Source of the DNA: Pseudevernia furfuracea
Taxonomy: Eukaryota; Ascomycota; Lecanoromycetes; Lecanorales; Parmeliaceae
NCBI GenBank assembly: GCA_022315425.1
Contig: JAIUPT010000041.1
Location: 1-64,000 of the forward strand
DNA: 64,000 nt
Reading direction: 5' to 3'
Shown: positions 47,336-59,340 of the stretch, piece after piece
How positions within the stretch are numbered: the first letter of the stretch is position 1
Layout: each line of letters begins with the position of its first letter
Notes under the pieces: generated by a model
The model's database searches: none
What the model was told of the DNA's origin: nothing
Seen by the model: only the letters and a program-made list of their open reading frames with translations
Translations under genes and position numbers: made by a program

Positions 47336-47795
47336 GAATGTGTGGGTTAGTCGAGCCTTGAGCGTCGGTCAGGAGGTGAAGGGTTGGGGATAGCAAGGGG
47401 GGGGGTTTGTTTGTTTGTTTGTTTGTTAGAGGAACCAGTCAGTCAGTCAGAGTCAGTGGACTTGACGAAACGGAGCCGAAACGTTTGGCAAATTCAAGAT
47501 TTTCAAATGGGATGTCGCTCGCGACCTTTGAGGGTTTTTCTGCTTTCGGAGAGTCGAGGCTCGTCTGCACGACTATTTATGTGCTCGAGGCAAAATTGCA
47601 CTGTTGATCGTTAATCCGCAACGGTTCGCGGAAGTTCAGTAGAAGAGGTGATTGCGTGTACAAAATCATTGCGAAGCGAAAGATACAAACCCTTAATCGT
47701 GCAACTAGCCTGGTATGCCTAGAATGAGAGTACAGTGGCCTGGAGACACAAGCTAAAGGTTGGTTAAATCTGCAGTCCCCCCGCCTGTCCTTTTC

Positions 47796-49687
47796 CTATT
47801 CTAGTCTCTGTGACCTGAACGATGGACCACCGCCGTCAAGAGGAGCTTGGGCGCCTCCATCCACCGCGAATGGTACCCCTGCGTTGCCAGAACCTGGGCC
47901 ACTTCCACCCTCGGAAGCTCCACCGCTGCCAAGAATCCCACCAGCGACACCGACACAACCATTGTCACGATTGTTACCTTGAGCCAAGCCCACCACTTGA
48001 TAATTCATATTGTAAATCCCATCGTGGCAACTAGCCTCGACGCATCTGCCGCCCTTGGTAGACATGATGATGTTTCCTCTAGCATCTAGTAACTCAAGCC
48101 TCTGCTCGCCAACTCGAACGCCACTAGGTGAACCGAAGTTTAATCCTGGTTTGGCATGCACAGTCGACAATACGACATTGTTGCTAATGGCTCGAACCTG
48201 CATGCCAGACAATCCAGCCGGTAGGACGATAGCCCAATTAAGCGAGTCGGTACCTGTTTCAAAGCCATCGGGCTTCTCCCAGTACATGCCTTGGCCGTCC
48301 TTTGGGCAATTGGTATGTTGCAATATCGTTTTGTACCAGATAGCGCCCACGGCGGGCGCGCCTGAAGGGGGTGACATGGAGGACGCCAATCCGCCAGCTT
48401 TCCATGCCTTGATGAATGAAGTAACAAGCGGCTGCCATGACGTGTGCGGGAAATGGGTTTGGCTTGCGTATGGGGCTGGCTGAGGGTCACCGTTCGACTC
48501 GGGCCAGATGTTGCCAATGTAATGGCTTTCCGGGCCATCGTTCTATCGAGAGTCATTAGACTGGGTCGTCCTCTGGAGCGATGCCAGACTCACCCATGTG
48601 ATAATCTCAACAAAGTCGGGTTGCGGAGACATGCTAAGAATATTTTGCATGCGAAGAGGTAGATTGAGACCGCCTGCGCGATAGACATTCGTACCATACT
48701 GCATGTCATTAATTTCAAACCTTTAATAAAATGAAAAAAGGGGTCATATACAGCATTCTTGTACTGGAGTGTGCTCAGTGCTGCGACCTCGTCAGTAGCG
48801 ACGCATTGCAGTGACCAGAGCCATTCTCACCTATCATATATCCCTTGCCGTGTGCCTTGGCAGCGCCTATGACAGGAAGGTCAGGGTAGATATCCCCCGG
48901 TTGACTACCACCGAAGCCGCCCTTCAAAGGCCATGCAGCTTCCCAGCTGAAAACACCGTCCATCAATTTGCCCCAATAAGACCACCACTACGGTTGGCGC
49001 CTCAATCAATGCCAAGCAGCAAAGGTCTGAGGCAAGACTCACCTCGGGAGCGACTTGATAGTAGCCTGTAGTATGGTCAAAGTCAGGAATGAAATACATT
49101 TTCGAGGCAAACTCCTGTCTCCAAGCTAGGACATAGGTCAGTATCAAGGCGTTAGACTCAAACGAGAATGTTAGGTTACCTGTCCAAGTTTTGAGACTGA
49201 GTCCTCCATCTGAGAAAGTGGAAATCATGGGCAAGCCATTGGGACCTAGATACCACGCAGTGCTACCGAGATAATCCACAAGAATCGTATGGTAGTCGTC
49301 TAGATTATCGTGGGCGTAAAGGTCCATGCTGACGAAAAGCTTGAAACCTCTGTATGCAGCATATCCGAAAAGATATCCAATCGTTGTCGTGACATATTCC
49401 TGGGTTGGGTCGCCGACATTCAGGGCAAAGCCATCGAGTCTAAACAATGATTAGAGGCGAACCAAGCTCACGGAATAGGTCATACTTCCCCCATGGCAAT
49501 CGCATCATCAATATCCTGATGCACATGGGCTTGATTCACAGTACCAACCTGACGCTTGAGTTCAGCAGCAGCTCTGCTACAGTAGAATTCATAGTACCAT
49601 ATAATGCGCAAAGACTGCCTTAGTCTGTACACGGCCAGCAAAGGCTAGCACGGCCGCCAGCGTTGTGCAGACAGAATAAAGGTGCAT
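47796..49687 (-). CDS. GH71 alpha-1,3-glucanase (mutanase), secreted
   Basis: Glycoside hydrolase family 71 enzymes cleave alpha-1,3-glucan of the fungal cell wall, in remodelling, septum dissolution or attack on other fungi. A signal peptide starts at 49687 (MHLYSVCTTLAAVLAFAGRV), then KAVFAHYM as in family members. After two short introns comes LDGFALNVGDPTQEY, then YLGPNGLPMISTFSDGG, MYFIPDFDHTTGYYQVAPE, WWSYWGKLMDGVFSWEAAWP and ITWNDGPESHYIGNIWPES. There are eight or so exons with 43-60 nt introns. The C-terminal 150 residues include CVEASCHDGIYN and end in a Gly/Ser-rich tail. Between exon 2 (AMGE, ending 49486) and exon 3 (start 49439) the phase does not join by one base at a C5 run (49488-49492). 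This is either a homopolymer error or a disabling frameshift. Confidence 0.82.
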
Positions 49688-52521
49688 GGCTTACTCTTGT
49701 TTTTGGTCGGAATGATTGAGAAAAATTAGAACAATGAGAACGTGAAGAAAAATGGTAACGAGAAGAAGCTGAAGTATATAAAGTGATTTTGCACGCCTTG
49801 ATTTTGCACGCCTAGCCACCTCCTTCACTCCTGTCAGCAAGGCGAGCACGCATTATTCATACACCAAAACTGCTCTCTATAGACGGCAAAGCTTGCACGA
49901 GACCCAAAAACTCGCCAGGGGCGGCGGGTTTGTTATCAGTCATAGCGACGATACAAATGTGGTAGGCTGGCAGCGGCATTCATAAAAGCAGGCCGATCTG
50001 AAACCAGCGTCACTGCACAAGGTATCCATTTGCGTGACACCAGCTTATTTGAAACAGCCTCCGCCCTCAATAAATCAGATGCATAAGCCAATCGAACGGG
50101 TTTGGCTTCAATTGCGCATGAACTCCGTCTGACTGCATTGAAGTCTCATCTTGATCCAGCGCCGTACCGCCAGAAGCTCTGTAAACGATTACTCCTGCAG
50201 ATTGTTCCTGCCGAACATTCGTGCACATTCCTTCTGCAAATGTGGGTTGCAGAAGATCCTGTAGTATTTTAATGTAGCTCCAAATTTTTGTTCGGCGGAA
50301 GAAACGCCTGTCAAAGGGTGACATTATGCCTGAACCGAGATAAAGGATATTCTAACCACGACCATGGCTTGAAAGACTCTCACATGTGAGAATGGGCACT
50401 CTTTAAAGATTGCACAGTACACTTAGAAATGCAGAACCGACTTCGAGGACATAGACTGGCACATGATGAGGCTGTAAATGGCTCAATACTCTAGTGGCGT
50501 AAGCCGTGAATCCATACTCGCGGCGTTGCTTGTAGTATTCGGAGTACTAGGAACATAAATACTAGGCACTACTGTCAATTTGCCAATTGCAGCGGGAGGC
50601 TAAGCCCTCAAGTGGGCTGGATGTCAACGAAGGCTTCCTCGTAGCTTCTAAGGAACGTGGAGGATATCACTGCCAGGCAACAATGCATGAGGGATACCTA
50701 CAGGCTTCGCATTTTGATGAGCACTAAAGAGGCTTGTGGAAGGCTGACATCGTCAAATCTGACAATTATTTATAACCAAGGTCACTGAAAGTCGAAAAGA
50801 CCAAAATTTCAGAACTTTGATACCTCGCGAGACGTGAAGGGGAATCGGGATGCTCAAGGCGTTGACCACTAATCATGGATGACTGTGTAGATGACGTAGC
50901 ATAATCTCCATGTGCAGCCACTGCACCTCAGCTGTGCTACTCTGTAAGCTCCAAGGATCTTCTGGCGTTCTGCATTCCCACGGCGTCATTGGGCAGTGAT
51001 GGATCGTCCCGGCGTCCGAGCCACCAGAGCTGACGAACGCCCCGCCCTTCTGGACAGAGGTGGACACCTTGCCTGAAGAATCTGTAAATAGACACCTTGT
51101 AGTGCAGGCTGATGCTACTGTCTGGACTTGCTACCCTACGGTGCCTCGAGATGTGTTGAACAGGAATTGGATAAATAAATGTAAAGCAGAAATCTGCCTG
51201 TAATTTTTTATCTCCTCGCCAAGCCGCATTAACCTCGGCCCGCTCGTTAGCGCAATCCAGCCTGGCGAAGTCTTGGCACCTTCTCGCTCTTGTAATCGCA
51301 TAGAATTCGCTGCCCATTCCATTCAGGAATTAGGCCAGACTATATACTACTCTGTCGCATATAAGGTATCTAAGTACAAGGAAGCTTCTGGCGAGAGCGG
51401 AACGAGTCCGCTGCCAAGCCGGTGCTAAACCAGGCAACATAGCCGAAATATCACACTCTCATCTTCAACTGCAGCATAGCCGCGACGAACCAATCGTGTC
51501 CATTCGATCAGTATCAACAGAACCGCGAACATTGTACAAGAAGCGTCTCGATCACATCAACTGAACGGCATCAGATGGGACCAAGTAAACATTGTTCCAT
51601 TCCTATCTAGACAAGAGCCTCGGACGCGTGAGCCTGGAGCCACCAGTCGTCTCTGTCAAGGGAAGTGAAACGGAGATGAAATCGCCTTCAGAGCCATCAA
51701 TACCACATGGTGAACACTACTGCGGCTTTCTCCGCGTCTTGGCTTAGCAGTCGCCCTTGACGTTGCAGATTTGCCTTTGCCCACAGCATGTCTTCTCAGG
51801 CATTATTCGTGCATCATGCGTCCGAAGTTGTTCACCCTGGTTCCAATGAACTTGAAACATGTCTTTAGGGGGATTCTGGACAACCAACCCGGGACATGGT
51901 GCAGCTTGGTCTAGGTATAGTAGGATGTATAGTCTATGCAGTGATGGAGCTACCGAGCTGGGCCCGCCCAGATACAGGATGAACTGTCACTGCTTGGGCC
52001 CATACTAGCCTCAGCGCTCCAAACCGAAATTGCTTTACCTATGCGTCCTGCTTTGAAGCCTCCTTAAACCCGCAAACCTTGCTCGAGTAGGGAAATCGGG
52101 AAGAGTGCCTTGGACGTTTGCTCTTAGTGTTTCTTCTCCACCTTTTTTTAGACTCTCGCCCCTTGCCCCAAAGATCTATTTCTTGTCCATTTCGGAGTAG
52201 ATGCAGCGAGTTTACGAAGTGCGTGATCTCAAAAACAGTTGAGCCTCATAAAGTCGTGCTGAGTATGAGCAAAGAGATGCATACGAAATAAATCTGTGGG
52301 GTTTTTTTGGGTTTCTTTTTTACTTTTCTTTTCGAATTCATATTTTTAAGGGGAAAAGCTTCGCGGCCGCGATGTTCAAACTCGGAATATCACGGGAACA
52401 TAGAAAATCAATTATCAATCGTACACAATAAAATCAGATACACATTCATGTAAATTCCACTACTAGAAATCTTGCTGATTGAAGTCCAGGCTGCCGCGCG
52501 GGAGGCCTTCATTTTTGTCTA
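49688..52521. other. Intergenic, with one weak coding candidate at about 50873-51317 (-)
   Basis: TATATA at 49775-49780 lies about 90 bases above the GH71 start. At 51317-50873 the minus strand carries FYAITRARRCQDFARLDCANE and, in another frame, HHCPMTPWECRTPEDPW. Both look protein-like but do not join, so this may be a broken unrecognised gene. The rest shows nothing. 52300-52330 is a T-rich run. Confidence 0.4.
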
Positions 52522-53460
52522 TTAGGAAGTTACTGACATGCCCCCGCGCGGTCCTCTTTCGTGCTGTAGCCGAACATGTCGCAGGAGATTATCGTTCCTG
52601 GAAAATCCTTTGGTGGCATACTTGCAATCTCTGAATTTGCAATAGGTTTTTGTTGTTCTCTTCCTTGGTGCTGTGGCGGGTGGACACATGGCGATCAACA
52701 TCTCGAGCTCGGTAAAACTTTTGATTACATGTCGGATCGCGGCACGCGAAGTCTCGGCCATGAGTCTTAACATCTTTCCCATCCGTACCATGAGCATTCT
52801 ACACGTTGGGAACACAAATATCAAGGAAATTGCGGTACGTACTGGAGCTCATGCTTCCGCAAGAATTGCCTGCGGCAGACTTGACAGGACACGCGATCTG
52901 GCGGCGTCGTTGGAAGACCTCGAGAGGCAGACTTGGGGGTCGGTATTCTTTGGCCTGAATCATGGAATTCGAAGCCCGGCGTGATGTCTTCATTATGAGT
53001 ATCTTGCTGTAAGCCTGATGACGGCTCTTTGAAGAGTGGAGCTGGAGCGGACGTCTCTGCGAAAAGAGTAGAGCCGTTGCTGCTACTCTTGTTCTCTGTT
53101 GACCGAAATTGAGGGAGATAAATACCTGTATGCGGGGGTGACGTGAATTCAGGAGGTTGATTTGCGAAGAAATCTTGGGTTTACGAGGATAAATGGCGAC
53201 GCTAAGTTTGAAAGAGGATCCCTAGGGAAGGAGTCAAAAGAAGGTGCTCCGATATCTGCTTCGACAGTTGCGTCTAGAGTCGCGTCCGCAGTTGCGTCAA
53301 AAGGTGCATCTACCTCCCAGCACTTGGTTGGTAGACTTTCAGTTGGGCTTTCCTGTTCTCCGTCAAAGTACTATAGCTCATTAGTTTTCTTGCAACACAC
53401 AATTTTTTGAGATGGTCTTAGAGTCGGACTTACACCTTTGTAATCTGCGAGACTTTGAGA
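52522..53460 (-). pseudogene. C2H2 zinc-finger transcription factor gene, apparently frameshifted
   Basis: The minus strand encodes an acidic N-terminal region (DGEQESPTESLPTKCWEVD, ATADATLDATVEAD) and a Ser/Pro-rich part (NQPPEFTSPPHTGIYLPQF). Three C2H2 fingers follow: SCQVCRRQFLRKHELQ, then after an intron ACRDPTCNQKFYRARDVDRH, and YCKFRDCKYATKGFSRNDN ending LLRHVRLQH. This arrangement is common in fungal nuclear transcription factors. However, the frame changes twice without a usable intron, near 53155 and again between fingers 2 and 3 near 52660. Either the gene is dead or the assembly has small indels. The true 5' end was not found. Confidence 0.6.
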
Positions 53461-55624
53461 ACCCGAAAGACTGAGGTGGTCAAGGAAGCAGGGATGGATC
53501 GTTGGCGAAAGGGAGCTGAAACAGATGACTCTAATGTAAGATCTCGAGGATTTTCATGGAGTTGAAGATGATCTGAGTTGTGAAAAGCAGGGATAACAGT
53601 GTCATGATACCTTCCGAGGATTGCGTTTCGCGGAGACTAGATAGTCCTCGCGGCACGAGCGGCCTATTGGTGATGAAAGACCTACACAAAGTGCATTTTT
53701 CCGGGCGAAGGTGGGAGAATTGGAGAGTTGGAGAGCTGATGAAGAATTGATAGCGACATCCGGTGATAAATAGACGGTGAGCCTGGCACAGCCTATCTGA
53801 TCTGGCCTCCCTCTTCCATCCACCGATGGTCTTCCATTACGACTGAGAGAACTCCCTGACTAAGCCAGAGTATCTTCTGGGGATAGTCTTGGGCGTGACC
53901 CTTATGCAAGGTGCGGCCGCCTCGCCTTGGATTGCCTTGGAATTGTCGCTAACCCGCATAAGCGAGAAGAAGCCTGTCGTTCGCAAAGCATTTTGACGCG
54001 AGTTTTATCAACGTTTGTAACATGATAGGTTCGAGGTAGATGATCCCGCCCCTGGATTCAGACCTGATGACGTGTAGATCTTTGTGAATGCTGCTGAACA
54101 GGTATCTGATAATTATTTGGTCTTTCCTCGAACAGCATGTTTGGGAGGCTTTCAATGGCACGGAGATTACGCTACTAATTCTCAATGCAACGTCAGCCTA
54201 TCGATGGTTCCGAAAATTAAGGAAAGCTTCATTACGAGGCAGCAGGCGTCTTGACAAAGGATGGCGAGACTTCAAGGCTGTATCAGTGATTTGTTCTACA
54301 TTTCCGGGTCACCTCTAATAGTGGCAGGCCTCTCTGATGGCATTAGAAGCCTGTCATCAGAAGCTGCAACAACACCGTAGTCCGACAGCTGGAGGCCTCC
54401 CAATCGCCAATGGTCTTTGCCTTTTCAGCCATGGGTCCCTTGAATGATGGGCCTCTTCAGCGGCCATAGTCATGGGTCTCTTGAGTGATGGGCCTCTCCT
54501 CGATGGCCTCTACTTAAGTGGCGGGCCTCTGCAACAACGAGCCTCTGCAATAGCAGGCCGCCGTAACAGCAGGCCTCAAAGGATGGCATCTGAGATGGCC
54601 CTCCACGTACTCCATCATGACTGAATACTCCCTCTCCAATTCGAGTCTTGAGCCCTTCCCCAACAAATCACACCTCATCCAACCACCGTCAACATCTCTC
54701 AAAGTAACATTCTATCCGACGCCTTCCATCTTCCTTCTAAATGCTGCTAGAGTCTGATTCCAAGGCCCTGGCACAATATGCCAAAGCTCAGTCAAGCCAA
54801 GCCAACCTTGCATACCACAATGCAAGCCAAAGGAGGTCGGACGAAGCCCCAATCACACAGCCAGTGGAGCGATGGCTTGAAGAAAACGAACCCTACAGAA
54901 ACATTTCTTGTCACCGGGCACTCGGCTCAAGCCAAAGATGGCAAGAGAAACGAGCATCACTCAGGTATGAGCGTGATCAGATGGTGATTCATTGCGAGAA
55001 ACTCGCTGATGGAAAAACAGGGGGGAGGGGAATTAGGGGCACGCGAGAAGAACGAACCCCCAGCTTACGTCAACGGTTTCAGTGTGAGAGAGAGGTATTG
55101 AGAACCGTGCTTGTTGGAGCCTTTTATTTAGAAAGGAACAACAATTCTTCAGACCGGGCTGAAGATGCGGCTTCTTGGTGACGAATGGCGTACGGGACAT
55201 GCTTTATGTAAAAGGGCGCAGCACCGTACGACAGCTTTTGTCGGCGAGGTAAGGCATCTAAGTTATAACGGGCATGTCTCTCCCCACGTTTCCTGCGCCG
55301 GCATCCCCTTTTGGGCACTCGATCCGCCCCATCCTAACTCCAGTGATGGAACAATATGAAACCCTCCTATGCGCACGCCCGGATTGGCTTCGCGTTGAGC
55401 GCGTGGAGGGGCATTACGTGGGACTTGAAAAAAGCAAGCTTGAGAGACAACGGCGATGAATAATGCCGAGCTGAGTGGGTACCGGATACCCAACCAAAGC
55501 CACGAACCTACCGGCCTGATCCCGACCCCCAAAAAAAAACCAGCCCAAGTGTAGATTTCCCTCCCATCCGCACACGCTGTCTCTCACCAGCGCCGCCAAC
55601 CGCCTCCCTCGCCTCCTCCATCCT
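53461..55624. other. Intergenic, with a GGCCTC-rich degenerate repeat at about 54320-54590
   Basis: About eight GGCCTC or close variants occur in roughly 270 bases, often as GATGGGCCTCT or GCAGGCCTC. This is a degraded short tandem repeat. The open frame at 54741-55181 (+, 146 codons) is Gln/Ser/Arg-rich without a recognised domain. No gene is supported. Confidence 0.4.
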
Positions 55625-55634
55625 CTCCCGCGGC

Positions 55635-56040
55635 CTAAACCCCCACCGTTTCCAGCGCCGCCGGGTTCGTCGCCCGGGAAACCAGAACACGGCAAAAGGC
55701 CTCGGCGCTCTCGAAACCCAAACGGCGGCACCTTGACCTCCACAGTCCGCACGTCCGCGAAGCCCACTTTTCCCCCCAACGCCCCTCTCGAGCTCCCCCT
55801 TGCGTTCGCCACGCTCCTGGATGCATCATCAAACCAGGGGCTGGAAGTTCGTAGGCTGGCTCTATGCTCTCCGGCAAGCCAAGCGGGGTCGCATATTTCG
55901 AAGGGGGCCGGTTTCTTCGGGCCCAGAGAGTCGACACCGATGACGCCGCCGGGTGCCGAGACGGCGTGCATCTCACGCAGAAGCATCAAGAGGCGGCGCG
56001 GTGATGGACTGGAGCACGAAGTTGTTGAAAAACATGGCTG
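55635..56040 (-). pseudogene. SAM-dependent methyltransferase relic (C-terminal part, frameshifted)
   Basis: The minus strand reads REMHAVSAPGGVIGVDSLGP, matching the post-motif region of UbiE-type methyltransferases (EMHRVLAPGG), then VGFADVRTVEVKVPPFGF. One base out of frame it continues ESAEAFCRVLVSRATNPAAL. The frameshift falls at a GGGTTT tract near 55715. The N-terminal SAM-binding motif (GxGxG) is not found upstream. Both truncation and frameshift indicate a dead fragment. Surrounding DNA is unusually GC-rich. Confidence 0.55.
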
Positions 56041-56440
56041 AAAGGGCCCCGTGTCATGGTCGTTGCTCAAATGTCGGGCATCCGAAAGGCCTTCTTCAGC
56101 TTAGCAGCAACGGCTCCGGCTTCAATCCATTGCTTGACTGCCATCGGGATTTCTGTCGGTCTCGTCGAATGTATGGGTATGTAGTTTTTAGGAAGCTTGA
56201 GTTCAGATTGCCGTTCCACATTCGCTGGGAGAGGCATCAAAGTGGTTAGCAATGGCAAAAGACCGAGGTCACTGGTCACGCGTATCACAATAACTACTAT
56301 TATTCAATAATAAGCATTGTAGACTTTTCTATTGCAATTCATATGTATCGTGCTTTTGTATGCAGGGCTTAATTAACATGATAGAGGCGCAGATGGTGAC
56401 CAATGCGGGCAATACCGCTTTTGTGCAAAGCCAGCTCTTC

Positions 56441-57496
56441 CTACGTCCCGAACTTCAACAAGTAACCTCCATCAACAGGCACTATCTGGCCATTGAGATA
56501 CTGGTTCGTCACCATGAACAACACCGCATTGGCCATGTCCCTATCGTTCCCTGGACGACGTGCTGGCAAGTGTGCGTACTTCTCGGCTTGTATCTCGCTC
56601 TTCTGGTTGTCCTTGCTCTCTCCGGCCGTCATCTCACTTGGGAAGACACCTGGTGCAATAGAGTTGACTCTGACCTTGACGCCGGCGTTCGCAATCTCTG
56701 ACGCCAGCAGTTTAGTCACCTGGATTGCGGCGGCTTTGCTCGCGTTGTACGAGAAATGGGCCTGCGACTTGAGGACCAGGCCCGAAATGGAGCTGATGTT
56801 GATGACGCAGCCAGTATATCCCTTTTCTTGCTCGGTGGCTTTCTCGAGGAGAGGGAGGAAGGCGAGGGTCATGAAGTAAAGTTGGGGGACATTGGTCTTG
56901 TAGGTCGTCGCCCAGTCTTCGAAATTTGCGTTCTCCGGCTCAAAGAGGTTCTTCTTTAACTCGGCAGCTGTCTCACCTTCCGGCTTCTGTTTTGAGGTTG
57001 CGATACCCGCGTTGTTTATCAAGATACTAAGGCACGACTCGCGGGACTCAATCTCTTTCACAAGCTTCCCAATCTCTTCCTTGCTTGTGATATCGGCAAC
57101 CAAAGGTATGATCTCGCCGGCAATGTCTTTCCCGTGTACCTCGACGACCTTCTCAAGCTTTTCTTCTGTACGTCCAACTATGTAGACCTTGGCACCGTTG
57201 ACTGCAAGGGCTTGGGTGGCCATGAGACCGATGCCGGATCCTGGTCCATGTTAGCCTGGTCCCCCGTACAGATGGACTGACTGACCTCCACCCGTGATGA
57301 GCGCTACCTTGCCCTTCACATCGAAAAGGTTGGAAAGTTCCAAGTCTTTGTTGTTGGTCTCCATCTTGTTTGTTGTAGCGTAGTGCAAAGGTAAAGGTTG
57401 ATAGCGTAGGAGATGAGGCTTGAAAGTCCTGATGAGAGTGAGGGTGTGAATGAATGGAGTGGTAGGTCGTAATGTTCTGAGAGTGAGTGTGTTCAT
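56441..57496 (-). CDS. Short-chain dehydrogenase/reductase (SDR)
   Basis: An NAD(P)(H)-dependent oxidoreductase with a Rossmann fold. Exon 1 ends at 57286 and exon 2 is 56441-57240, with a 45-nt intron. Motifs are TGGGSGIG (cofactor binding, split by the intron), NNAGIA, INISSIS (catalytic Ser) and YNASKAA (catalytic Tyr and Lys), then NSIAPGVFPSEM. From ATG 57364 the protein is 292 aa, the usual length. An in-frame ATG at 57496 adds 44 residues (MNTLTLRTLRPTTPFIHTL) rich in Arg, Thr and Leu with no acidic residue, like a mitochondrial presequence. Dual targeting by alternative starts is possible. It resembles RhlG-type 3-oxoacyl-ACP reductases, but the substrate cannot be assigned. Confidence 0.88.
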
Positions 57497-57989
57497 GAGA
57501 GATGACGAAAAGAGGAAGTGAGGGTTGGCGATGAGGTACATTAAGGGTGATGTCATTTTTGCAGTCCCAATGACGACACAGCGGAACAGCATCCGCTGCT
57601 AGAGTAAAGTATTCGACTTGGCAATTGTAGACCTTGACATAATACCATTCCCATCCGCCTTCTCACCACTGCCCTGAGGGATGCCACCCCGAAGATTCAA
57701 TGGCCTTCAACCAGCAGGGTACCTATCCCCAACTTCCGCCGAGTGTGAAGCGTCGAGGTACCAACGCCTCGGGCGTCGAAGGATTGGCACGGAGCCATTA
57801 AATGAATGTCTTAGCAAGTCCTTAAGGTCCGCGCGGAGCGTGCTGGATGTCAACAAATGAACCGCACAAACTGGACGTGGTATCAGTTGAGCTGCTATCG
57901 AGCGCCAAGACTCTTGCTTAGTCAGCTCGAGCTTGGCAAAGCGGTTCATTGATGTGTTGTACCTGGCTCATCATCATGATGGCGACCAC

Positions 57990-58609
57990 AGCAACTCATC
58001 AAGCATATCCGTCCTCAAATACGCCAAAGCCTGCGCAGTACAACTCGTCGAAAGCTTCTCCGGCGGGGTATCAGATACGAAATTTCCATCCACAGCCTCC
58101 TTTTCCGTCGCGAAGGAGACGTTGTTTTTTCGCAATTTGATCCACGGGCCTGCCTTTTGCGGTTTGAGGAATAGATTGGATTCTGCGCCTCGAATGCTGC
58201 CGTGGTAGACTAAGACGCTAGGATTGAGAGTGAGTGTTAGATGGTGCGGTAAGGCGTGGCGTGGCGTGGGGAGGGGAGCTTAGCCATGCAGTGTGTAGTG
58301 AAGCCTTGCTGCAGCGGCATCCGGGTCGGTGACTTGGAGGTTGGTGTCGAAGGCGAGGGTTGTGTGGAAGGAGAAGCGACTGTGGGTCTAGATGGCGAGT
58401 TGATGGCTCCAGGTTAGTCGATGAATTTTGAACACTAGGACAAATCAAAAGCAACAACTTTCATACTTGTTTCTCTCCCACTTCTCAAACTCCCATGAGC
58501 TTACCTTTTCAATCCGATTAGTGTTAACATTGTACACAAATTCTTTGAACTCGTAGATGAGGATGGGTGCCAGATAATTCGCTGCCCAATCCTCTTGATC
58601 CACTAGCAT
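57990..58609 (-). CDS. Unrecognised coding region, possibly broken
   Basis: Exon 1 (58505-58609, minus) reads MLVDQEDWAANYLAPILIYE, FKEFVYNVNTNRIEK. After a GTAAGC intron, exon 2 continues THSRFSFHTTLAFDTNLQ ... LHYTLHG and stops at about 58283. A third piece (58205-57990) reads VLVYHGSIRGAESNLFLKPQ and ends in LLWSPS. A normal intron joining pieces two and three in phase was not found. I do not recognise the family. It lies upstream of and on the same strand as the SDR gene. Confidence 0.4.
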
Positions 58610-59340
58610 TGTTGTGAATCCTTCTGTTTCTGATAGTTACGATCAAGATTAATCAACTGTATCATATCATGGACGACATAGGCGCGTAGCATCGATAGGT
58701 ACGCACTTATCACGTCTTTAACACGGCACATCGGCCACTTTGGCGAGTAGTAAGTACTGCAGAATTTCTTGTACGTTGATTGTCCCATCCGAAGACACGG
58801 GTGAGTTCTCTGGTCCTCTCTTTGCAAACGTCAGAGCCAGCGTTGCTTCGCAAAGGCCAGGACCAGAGTGACCAGACAGGACTCGAGGATACACAGTTTA
58901 CATCCTCCTGAAACATGGGTTACTATGCAAGTGACGGAATCATTTTGGGAAGAATAATCTCTTGTGTTCGGAAGATTGAACTAGACTTAAGTCTTTCTAT
59001 CAAACAGCAAGATGTAGCGCCAGGATGTACCTACGTTTCCATATCTTCGAAGAGCCGGTGTAGGGCCATTGGGACAGTTGCAGTTGTACCATCATCTTCT
59101 TCAGATGCCGAGTGTCCCAAAGCCTGTGATCATTAGCCATGCAATTTCCACGGTCGTACTAGCAGACTTACTTTTCGTATTGGCCCTGACATGTAAAAAC
59201 AGTGAAGAACAGTATTCAGATACCCCGTTTGACCTTCATTTTTGATGCCGATGTAGCCCGTCGGCCGACCCAGGAGGGCGCAGAGTTGTCGCATACTTCG
59301 GTCCCTCTACTAAGCTTACAATGCGATCCCCGTATTTCGC
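58610..59340. other. Intergenic, no gene seen
   Basis: Short frames only. Confidence 0.45.
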
